Assembly (NCBI GenBank): GCA_030666935.1
Contig: DAOUWX010000148.1
Coordinates: 1 to 5,129, forward strand
Direction: 5' to 3'
Source of the DNA: Atribacterota bacterium
GTDB lineage: Bacteria; Atribacterota; Phoenicimicrobiia; Phoenicimicrobiales; Phoenicimicrobiaceae
DNA length: 5,129 nt
A model generated the notes under the pieces. That model was not told where the DNA came from, did not search any database, and saw only the letters and a list, made by a program, of their open reading frames with translations. The translations under genes were made by a program, and so were the position numbers. The stretch's first letter is position 1, and each line of letters starts with the position of its first letter. This document shows, one piece after another, positions 1-4,482 of this stretch.

Positions 1-483
1 AAGAAATATTTTCCTAATTACATACTCCAAAGCCTGTTGGCTACCATTGCTCTGACTATTATTCTTTATTTTGAAAATATATTTACTAATACCGCAGTTG
101 TAGCTTCTTTGGGAGCGACCACTTTTATTATCTTCGCTATGCCTAAATATGCCACTGCTCAACCCCGGAGGGTCATAGGAGGACATATAACCTGCATCAT
201 TGTGGGAATTTTTTGTTTTTATCTCTATTCCCACATACAAAACGAAAACATTTTTTTTCTTTCTCACGAAATGCTTAAAATTCTTATTCCTGCAATCTCC
301 GTAGGATTAGCTATCTTCACTATGGTTATTACTAACACCGAGCATCCTCCTGCCGCTGGTACTGCTTTGGGAATTACAATTCAAGGATGGACTTATTCTG
401 CCATACTGGTTATTCTAACTACTATTCTCCTTTTATCATTATTTAAATATTTACTAAAAGCGTGGCTAAAAGATTTGGTTTGA
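1..483 (+). CDS. HPP-family integral membrane protein, 3' part (5' end outside window)
   Basis: The frame is open from base 1 to a TGA at 481-483, so 160 C-terminal residues are visible. A TTG at 37 could be read as a start, but the upstream codons continue the same hydrophobic helix, so the gene very likely begins outside the window. Two family signatures are present. One is a segment with SLGA at residues 37-40 and AQPR at 53-56, leading into IGGH. The other is the name-giving EHPPAAGTALG at about 114-124. Four or five membrane spans can be seen, at roughly 7-24, 30-48, 62-77, 92-110 and 128-150, and the protein ends in a short basic tail. Some cyanobacterial and plastid HPP proteins transport nitrite. 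Nothing nearby points to nitrogen assimilation, so the substrate here is unknown. No terminator follows it; the next gene starts 61 bp downstream with its own promoter. Family assignment is firm, function is not. Confidence 0.88.
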   Translation, partial: KKYFPNYILQSLLATIALTIILYFENIFTNTAVVASLGATTFIIFAMPKYATAQPRRVIGGHITCIIVGIFCFYLYSHIQNENIFFLSHEMLKILIPAISVGLAIFTMVITNTEHPPAAGTALGITIQGWTYSAILVILTTILLLSLFKYLLKAWLKDLV

Positions 484-494
484 CCTCAATGTTT

Positions 495-524
495 TTCAAA
501 AAACTACAGCTGATATGCTATAAT
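495..524 (+). promoter_or_regulatory. Extended -10 promoter for the ATP-grasp ligase gene
   Basis: TGCTATAAT at 516-524 is a perfect TATAAT preceded by the TGn extension. The -35 region is poor (TTCAAA at 495-500, 18-bp spacer), as is usual for extended -10 promoters. Transcription would start near 531 and leave a leader of about 14 nt that just contains the ribosome binding site. It lies in the 61-bp gap after the HPP gene, so the ligase can be expressed independently of that gene. Confidence 0.6.
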
Positions 525-544
525 AAAACAAAAAGGATGAATGG

Positions 545-1663
545 ATGATAAAAAATATTTTATTTACTTATAACCAGGTGAGCCAGAAAGAACGTAAAGG
601 ACTCTTTAGAGAATGCATCCCCACAGAAGATGTAGATGCTATCCGTCAGGCTTTAATCAAAACTAATAATAATATTTTATCTTTAGACCTTCTTACACCA
701 GAACAATTAGAAGAGTTTATCAGTGAACATCAACCTGTTGATCTGGCTTTTGTTTTAGCAGAAGGATACAAAGATATCCCTCATACCTTTTATAGTGGGC
801 ATGGTGCAGCAATGGTCAGGCAACAAATTAACAAATACTATATCCCCTGCGCCCTCTCCGGTATTGAAAGCATGGAAATCTGCCGTAATAAAGACCTTAC
901 TTATCTCAAACTCAAGGAAACAAATATCCCGATCCCTGGTTATTTTGTTTTTGATACTCATCTTCGGTTTAATAGAATAAAATTACTTTCCCAGATAGAG
1001 AAAATAGGGTTCCCCCTGATGATAAAACCAGCTGGCGGAGGAGATAGTATAGGTATTACTCCTAAATCTGTGGTGCACAATCTGCAAGAACTAAAAAATA
1101 GGTTTATCGGCCTAAAAAAAGAACTGGGCCCTGAAAAAGTAATCATCGAAAAATATTTACCCGGAAGAGAATATACTGTTGGAGTCCTGGGCAGTAAAGC
1201 TAAAAAATACATTTTACCCATTATTGCTTTCCCTAAAGACCATGGCATCAGATATACTTCCACTAAAAATAAAGAATATAAAATGAGGGAAAAATTTGAA
1301 ATAATCTATCGGGATGATGAAAGATTTAAAAAACTTGCCCAAATAGCAATAAATACCTTTGATGCCGTGGGAGCCAGTGATGCTATCAGAATTGACTTTA
1401 TGGAAGACGAATCAGGAAAAACCTACGTTATAGATGTAAACGGTACACCTGCTTTATCTTTAACTGGTTCCTTAACCTTTATGGCAAGTAAAATAGGGTT
1501 AACCCATAGCCAATTAATTAGGCTGATTTTTTATGAAAGTATCGTCCGATATAATTTAGCCCCCACCTATCTTCTGGAAGATATTATATCCAAAATTCAA
1601 GCTAAACTTGCAACCTATTATGCCGATAAAGATGATAAAGATACGGAAATAGTTTTAACTTAA
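545..1663 (+). CDS. ATP-grasp ligase of the D-alanine--D-alanine ligase superfamily
   Basis: 372 residues, close to the usual Ddl size. The ATG at 545 has AGGA at 534-537, 7 nt upstream; the ATG at 541 is in another frame. The N-terminal domain (about 1-115) ends in a Ddl-like SGIES...NKDLT segment. The ATP-grasp core follows: Lys116 and Lys161 as nucleotide-binding lysines, a flexible Gly-rich loop GGGDSIG at 164-170, the EKYLPGREYTV strand at 202-212 with Glu202 and Glu209 in ribose/adenine positions, and metal ligands Asp284 (RIDF), Asp297 and Asn299 (DVNGTP). The ATP and Mg sites are therefore intact and the enzyme should form an acyl-phosphate and ligate an amine. The substrate side differs: the N-terminal Glu-containing motif of true Ddl (ExxVS type) is not evident and the Ddl SPGMT segment reads TPALS. 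It may make D-Ala-D-Ala or a related dipeptide; no cell-wall genes are nearby. Superfamily is certain, substrate is not. Confidence 0.85.
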   Translation: MIKNILFTYNQVSQKERKGLFRECIPTEDVDAIRQALIKTNNNILSLDLLTPEQLEEFISEHQPVDLAFVLAEGYKDIPHTFYSGHGAAMVRQQINKYYIPCALSGIESMEICRNKDLTYLKLKETNIPIPGYFVFDTHLRFNRIKLLSQIEKIGFPLMIKPAGGGDSIGITPKSVVHNLQELKNRFIGLKKELGPEKVIIEKYLPGREYTVGVLGSKAKKYILPIIAFPKDHGIRYTSTKNKEYKMREKFEIIYRDDERFKKLAQIAINTFDAVGASDAIRIDFMEDESGKTYVIDVNGTPALSLTGSLTFMASKIGLTHSQLIRLIFYESIVRYNLAPTYLLEDIISKIQAKLATYYADKDDKDTEIVLT

Positions 1664-1678
1664 ATAGCTCTTTCTTGT

Positions 1679-1717
1679 ACAAAAAGAGGTAGCACAAACT
1701 ACCTCTTTTTGTTTTTT
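1679..1717. terminator. Strong bidirectional intrinsic terminator
   Basis: A perfect 14-bp stem (1679-1692 paired with 1699-1712) encloses a 6-nt loop, CACAAA. The GC-richest part is GAGGTAG against CTACCTC. A-rich and T-rich outer arms give a U tract in either transcript, and on the plus strand a further T run follows at 1712-1717. It begins 16 bp after the ligase stop and ends about 30 bp beyond the ogt stop, so it can end both converging transcripts. Confidence 0.88.
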
Positions 1718-1745
1718 AAAATTTTCCTCTATCTCTATCTATTCC

Positions 1746-2270
1746 TTATTTTACTTTAGATTCTAAGTCGATCATCTTCCTTTTTAAAGCAATCCCTTCT
1801 TTTCCAGAAAATCCTCCTAAACCACCGTCGCTTTTTATTACCCGATGACAGGGGATAATTAAGGGTAAAGGATTATATCTCATGGTGTTTCCCACTGCCC
1901 GACATGCCCGAGGATAACCGGCTGCTTCTGCTGCCTCTTTATAGGACCTGGTTTCACCATAAGAAATTTTCTTAACCATCTGTAAAACTTTCCTCTGAAA
2001 ATTCGTATAATTATCTAAATTTAACTGGTAATCTATGAAATCAACTTTTTTGCCGGTAAAATATTCTTTAACTTTTTTAATTAAACTTTCCCATCCCTTA
2101 TTATCTTCGAAAAGATTATTACATTTTAACTCTTTTCTCATTCTAAAAAGAACATCTTTTTTTCTCTCTTCCGGCAAAACAAAAATCCGCAAGCCTTTTC
2201 GGTCAACTACAAACCCTGCCCATCCCCAGGCAGTCAAAAAAATAGCATATTTAAAAATATTTTCCAACAT
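1746..2270 (-). CDS. ogt: Methylated-DNA--protein-cysteine S-methyltransferase (O6-alkylguanine repair)
   Basis: A suicide repair protein that moves the alkyl group from O6-alkylguanine (or O4-alkylthymine) in DNA to its own cysteine. The active-site motif IPCHRVI is at about 139-145, with acceptor Cys141 (codon 1848-1850). Upstream are the helix-turn-helix with the arginine finger in RAVGNTMR (Arg124), the YGETRSY segment with Tyr110 in the place of the human phosphate-rotating Tyr, and the linker YNPLPLI. The C-terminal GGLGGFSG loop completes the family pattern. The start was set at 2270 because GAGGAG (2278-2283 on the complement) lies 7 nt away and the resulting 174 residues match the length of E. 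coli Ogt. The frame stays open to a start at 2357, but that would add 29 residues with no family similarity across a probable promoter. The N-terminal domain has the usual TAWGWAGFVV strand. It is divergent from the next gene and probably monocistronic. Confidence 0.94.
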   Translation of the reverse strand: MLENIFKYAIFLTAWGWAGFVVDRKGLRIFVLPEERKKDVLFRMRKELKCNNLFEDNKGWESLIKKVKEYFTGKKVDFIDYQLNLDNYTNFQRKVLQMVKKISYGETRSYKEAAEAAGYPRACRAVGNTMRYNPLPLIIPCHRVIKSDGGLGGFSGKEGIALKRKMIDLESKVK

Positions 2271-2304
2271 ATATTTTCTCCTCTTTTGTTTTGTTAATGC
2301 TTTT

Positions 2305-2336
2305 ATTATATAATTTAAATTAGTCGTTAGTTTCAA
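2305..2336 (-). promoter_or_regulatory. Probable sigma-70-type promoter of ogt
   Basis: Read on the minus strand, TTGAAA (2336-2331) is followed after 18 bp by TATATA, or after 20 bp by TATAAT, within an overlapping TATATAAT box (2312-2305). The leader would be about 30 nt and would include the ogt ribosome binding site. The ACTAACGACTAA in the spacer recurs on the plus strand at 4377-4388 in the second repeat mosaic. The imperfect spacing limits confidence. Confidence 0.45.
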
Positions 2337-2362
2337 ATATAATTTTTCAGTTATCATTATAC

Positions 2363-2418
2363 AGCTAAAAACTTAAAACAAAAAGCGAAAAACCATAATT
2401 CAAAACTCAAAACTTTTT
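2363..2418. repeat. Degenerate 7-bp tandem array, A-rich (inverted-copy arm)
   Basis: Eight consecutive heptamers fit without a gap. The first five carry C at position 3 (AGCTAAA, AACTTAA, then AACAAAA, AGCGAAA, AACCATA). The next two, ATTCAAA and ACTCAAA, keep the same 7-bp step, followed by ACTTTTT. Its reverse complement resembles the segment at about 2536-2592, including TTTTGA, TATGG, CGCTTTT and a final AGCTnTATA. It is non-coding and lies upstream of both divergent genes. Confidence 0.6.
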
Positions 2419-2425
2419 CTCTCAA

Positions 2426-2487
2426 TATTAAATTTTAAGTTTTAATTTTTACTTCTTTATCTTTTTGTTTTTGCTATATAGTATACG
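2426..2487. repeat. Degenerate 7-bp tandem array, T-rich (first direct copy)
   Basis: Successive heptamers run in phase from 2426 to 2467: TATTAAA, TTTTAAG, TTTTAAT and then TTTTACT, TCTTTAT, CTTTTTG. One 6-bp unit follows, then CTATATA and GTATACG. The right part aligns with 2565-2592: CTTTTTG against CTTTTCG, TTTTTG against TTTTTCG, and GCTATATAGTATAC against GCTATATACTATAC (one mismatch in 14). It is about 105 bp from its partner. Low complexity weakens the evidence for the first units; the right-hand match is convincing. Confidence 0.55.
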
Positions 2488-2524
2488 AGATAAAAAAGAT
2501 GAACTCAATATAAAAAACAATATA

Positions 2525-2592
2525 TTTAAATTTTAAATTTTGAGCTATGGCTTTACGTTTTGCGCTTTTCGTTTTTCGCTATATACTATACA
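2525..2592. repeat. Degenerate 7-bp tandem array (second direct copy)
   Basis: It begins with two identical heptamers, TTTAAAT at 2525-2531 and 2532-2538, then TTTGAGC. After a 5-nt interruption there are four units of pattern YTTTNCG at 2551-2578 (CTTTACG, TTTTGCG, CTTTTCG, TTTTTCG), then CTATATA and CTATACA at 2579-2592. The consensus changes inside the array while the 7-bp register is kept. Its right end contains a TATACT -10-like hexamer (2582-2587) that could serve the downstream nucleotidyltransferase gene. Confidence 0.65.
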
Positions 2593-2659
2593 CGAATTAG
2601 GGCTTAGAGAAAAAGGAAATTCCTATACAATAAACTTAAAAATCAGGATAGAATCAATT

Positions 2660-3427
2660 ATGCTAAAAAAAGTAAATGTCTTGCTGCTGGCAGGTGGAAA
2701 AAGCAAAATAAGCATGAGAAAATTTACCGGAAAAGAAAATAAAGCTTTAATTGAAATAGGTCCTTACCACAAACCTATGATACTTTATATTATAGAAGCT
2801 CTAAAAAAATCAAAATATACTGATAAAATTATAGTAGCAGGGCCAGAAGAGGTGCAAAAATTAGTAAAAGATCTGGTATATTTAACCATTTTCGATGGTC
2901 AAAGCATTTTTAATACTTTGAAATCAGGAATTTTGCCCTTCAAAAAAGACCCATTAGTATTCACTTCAACTTGTGATGCCCCTTTAATAACCGAAAAACA
3001 TATCAATTATTTTATAGAAGAGTCTTACAGGTTACCAGGTTTTGATATTTATTATCCTATAATTGATAAGGAAACCTATCAGAAATCTTATCCTTCTTCA
3101 GATTTAAAGAGGGTTTATGCCAATCTTATTGAGGGGACCTTTACCGGAGGAAATATTCTTTTAATAAATCCTCGGATTATCACTGATTTCGGAGAGATAA
3201 TTAACGATTTTATCTATTTTAGGAAACACCCTTTGAAAATGGTTCGACTTTTAGGGGCTCAAATTACCATGAAATACTTACGAAAATATCTATCTATCCA
3301 GGACCTGGAAAAGAGAGTCCCCGAATTGTTAGGGGGTTATAAAGGGAAAGCAATTCTCTCTCCTCCAGAAATTGCTCTGGATATCGATAAACCCAGGCAC
3401 TTAAAAGCTCTTTGGCACAATTATTAA
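2660..3427 (+). CDS. MobA-like NTP transferase (nucleotidyltransferase family protein)
   Basis: 255 residues with a GT-A/Rossmann nucleotidyltransferase fold. These enzymes transfer NMP from an NTP to a phosphorylated acceptor, releasing pyrophosphate; the acceptor here is unknown. LLLAGG (8-13) starts the nucleotide loop, Lys28 lies in NKALIEI, TSTCDAPLI (102-110) gives metal ligand Asp106, TGGN is at 162-165, and the C-terminal DIDKPRHL (Asp241/Asp243) fills the place of the second-metal Asp of GlmU-like enzymes. The loop after LAGG is unlike the common GxSxRMG form. The EGTFTGGN and RKHPLKMVRLLGA blocks recall a conserved clostridial-type family of unassigned function, from memory. The ATG at 2660 was preferred (AGGA at 2645-2648, 11-nt spacing). 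The frame extends to an ATG-like start at 2540, but those 40 residues would be encoded by the repeat array. It is convergent with the UPF0316 gene. No molybdenum-cofactor genes are nearby, so mobA is not assigned. Confidence 0.85.
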   Translation: MLKKVNVLLLAGGKSKISMRKFTGKENKALIEIGPYHKPMILYIIEALKKSKYTDKIIVAGPEEVQKLVKDLVYLTIFDGQSIFNTLKSGILPFKKDPLVFTSTCDAPLITEKHINYFIEESYRLPGFDIYYPIIDKETYQKSYPSSDLKRVYANLIEGTFTGGNILLINPRIITDFGEIINDFIYFRKHPLKMVRLLGAQITMKYLRKYLSIQDLEKRVPELLGGYKGKAILSPPEIALDIDKPRHLKALWHNY

Positions 3428-3987
3428 ATCTTACTCTTTACCCCATACATACGGCCGCCATTTTTACCGGTAAGAAGATAGGAAGTAATAAAGACTTTAC
3501 CATCATGTTCTAAAGCGACATCCCTTACTTTGGGAAAATAATTTCTTTCACATATTACCTTGAGAATCTGAACTTCTCCATCTTTGCCATAACCTACATT
3601 TCGGGTAACTCCGAATCCCTCATCCCGAAGCTTCTCTTCGATTCCCTGCCATTTATCTTTGGAAATAATACCAATAGAAATTATCTCTTTAGAGATCTTT
3701 TCAGATATATATATTCCAACCATATTTCCGGTGGCAAAACCTGCACAATAGGCAACAACATTAAGCCAATTCCCAATATCCTGTATCACTTTGCTTACTA
3801 TGAGAATAAAAATTAAAACCTCAAAAAAACCGAGTACACCGGCGATAAGCTTTTTTCTTCTAACTATCATCTGAACTCTAAAAGTTCCCATAGCTACATC
3901 CAAAATTCTCGATAAAAAAATAATTCCTGCCCCCAGATAGATATTGCTACTCATAACTTTATCAATCATATCCATTATTATTTCCAT
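3424..3987 (-). CDS. UPF0316 membrane protein (DUF5698 + DUF2179)
   Basis: 187 residues, near the family's usual length. Three membrane spans lie at about 16-36, 47-68 and 74-95. The DUF5698 signature is clear: SRILDVAMGTFRV (26-38), a basic turn RRKK (43-46), then GFFEVLIF (53-60). A soluble C-terminal DUF2179 domain (about 103-175) carries GFGVTRNVGYGKDGE and a final ITSYLL strand, typical of this small alpha/beta domain, which also ends YitT-family proteins. The biochemical role of UPF0316 is unknown; a membrane-anchored sensor or ligand-binding function is only a guess. The start at 3987 is backed by GAGGG (3996-4000 on the complement) with 8-nt spacing; the Met at residues 5 and 7 lack equal sites. 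Its stop overlaps the stop of the convergent nucleotidyltransferase by 4 bp. A good promoter lies about 75 bp upstream. Confidence 0.9.
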   Translation of the reverse strand: MEIIMDMIDKVMSSNIYLGAGIIFLSRILDVAMGTFRVQMIVRRKKLIAGVLGFFEVLIFILIVSKVIQDIGNWLNVVAYCAGFATGNMVGIYISEKISKEIISIGIISKDKWQGIEEKLRDEGFGVTRNVGYGKDGEVQILKVICERNYFPKVRDVALEHDGKVFITSYLLTGKNGGRMYGVKSKI

Positions 3988-4062
3988 AGTCTTTTCCCTC
4001 TTTTCCTCTTTATGTTTATTCTAATATTTTATTTATTTTATTTTACTTTAAAATCACTGGCA

Positions 4063-4091
4063 ATTATAGTACAGAAAAATTGATTATGCAA
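4063..4091 (-). promoter_or_regulatory. Sigma-70-type promoter of the UPF0316 gene
   Basis: On the minus strand, TTGCAT (4091-4086) and a perfect TATAAT (4068-4063) are separated by exactly 17 bp. The start of transcription would be near 4056, giving a leader of about 70 nt before the ATG at 3987. This is the best-spaced promoter in the window. Confidence 0.6.
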
Positions 4092-4123
4092 TAGCTCTTT
4101 TAAAATTTTTTAATTTTATTTTA

Positions 4124-4132
4124 TGATATTAT
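4124..4132 (+). promoter_or_regulatory. Possible extended -10 element upstream of the TPR gene
   Basis: TGATATTAT is a TGn-extended -10 with five of six consensus bases, but no convincing -35 precedes it. If used, the transcript would read through the whole repeat mosaic and have a leader of about 340 nt before the TPR gene at 4483. Confidence 0.25.
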
Positions 4133-4156
4133 GAAGCATAAATTATGAAAGAACTG

Positions 4157-4191
4157 GAATCCAGAAATCAGAATTCAGGAGCCAGGAGTCA
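4157..4191. repeat. Heptamer array, 5 units, consensus GRANYCA
   Basis: Five contiguous 7-bp units fill exactly 35 bp: GAATCCA, GAAATCA, then GAATTCA, and finally GGAGCCA and GGAGTCA. Every unit starts with G, has A at position 3 and ends in CA. The unit drifts from GAAt- to GGAG-type along the array. Confidence 0.8.
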
Positions 4192-4209
4192 AATTCGTAT
4201 CTCATACTT

Positions 4210-4223
4210 TAGCGTAGGGCGTA
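4210..4223. repeat. Heptamer pair TAGCGTA / GGGCGTA
   Basis: Two adjacent 7-bp units share GCGTA at positions 3-7. Only two copies are present, so it is called a repeat mainly because it sits between longer arrays of the same unit length. Confidence 0.45.
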
Positions 4224-4230
4224 CAGAATA

Positions 4231-4278
4231 TTAGTTATCCAGTTACCCAGTTTACCAGTTAGCCAGTTTACAAGTTAA
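4231..4278. repeat. Octamer array, 6 units, core AGTT
   Basis: Six contiguous 8-bp units span 48 bp. The central four are CCAGTTAC and CCAGTTTA, then CCAGTTAG and CCAGTTTA; the flanking units TTAGTTAT and CAAGTTAA are more diverged. AGTT is invariant at positions 3-6. This is the only block in the mosaic with period 8. Confidence 0.85.
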
Positions 4279-4282
4279 AATA

Positions 4283-4317
4283 CGGGTTACAAGTTGCAGG
4301 TTGCGGGTTACAAGTTT
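4283..4317. repeat. Heptamer array, 5 units, consensus CRRGTTN
   Basis: Five contiguous 7-bp units span 35 bp: CGGGTTA, CAAGTTG, then CAGGTTG, CGGGTTA and CAAGTTT. GTT is invariant at positions 4-6. The unit is related to the preceding octamer, whose core AGTT it shares, but the period has dropped from 8 to 7. Confidence 0.85.
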
Positions 4318-4349
4318 GAAAAAACCTTTACAGTGAACCGAAACCTAAA

Positions 4350-4390
4350 AAACTATAAACTATAAACCCGTTTTATACTAACGACTAAAC
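4350..4390. repeat. Heptamer units AAACTAT and ACTAACG/ACTAAAC
   Basis: AAACTAT occurs twice in tandem (4350-4363) and is followed by AAACCCG (4364-4370). After 6 bp, ACTAACG and ACTAAAC (4377-4390) form another 7-bp pair. These continue the heptamer register with yet another unit. ACTAACGACTAA is also found inverted in the ogt promoter region. Confidence 0.6.
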
Positions 4391-4482
4391 AAAAAAGAAG
4401 GATTTTCTCTTAAAATGTCGAATAATAAATAAGGGTAAGGAGAAATCAAACAGAATTTTCCTCAAATAAGAGGTAATAAAAA

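Larger units (their letters stand above)
3988..4482. other. Intergenic region with divergent promoters and repeat mosaic
   Basis: No gene was found in these 495 bp. The left part (3988-4156) is very AT-rich and holds the leader and promoter of the UPF0316 gene. The middle (4157-4390) is the 7/8-bp repeat mosaic listed separately. The right part (4391-4482) is the purine-rich leader of the TPR gene. Its only small reading frame is a five-codon one at 4415-4432, too short to call. Confidence 0.7.

Noticed and set aside
755..1263. Open frames on the minus strand and in another plus frame inside the ligase gene
   Set aside because: They lie wholly within a well-supported ATP-grasp gene, have no family motifs, and read as shadows of its codons.
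2035..2313. A 92-codon plus-strand frame opposite ogt
   Set aside because: It overlaps the ogt coding strand and promoter; its product is a low-complexity Ser/Phe/Leu chain without ribosome binding support.
2271..2357. N-terminal extension of ogt to a start at 2357
   Set aside because: It would cross the probable ogt promoter and ignore the strong GAGGAG site placed for the ATG at 2270; the extra residues match nothing in the family.
2355..2592. MITE or insertion sequence remnant suggested by the inverted and direct copies
   Set aside because: No clear terminal inverted repeats, target site duplication or transposase remnant; the heptamer register explains the similarity more simply.
4157..4317. 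CRISPR array
   Set aside because: Units of 7-8 bp are directly adjacent with no spacers, far from the 24-40 bp repeats with unique spacers of a CRISPR, and no cas gene is present.
4415..4432. Five-codon frame (MSNNK) in the TPR leader, preceded by AAGGA
   Set aside because: Too short to tell from chance, no attenuator-like structure accompanies it.
4460..4473. CCTC/GAGG hairpin covering the TPR ribosome binding site
   Set aside because: Only a 4-bp stem with a mismatch beyond it; too weak to claim translational control or a riboswitch.
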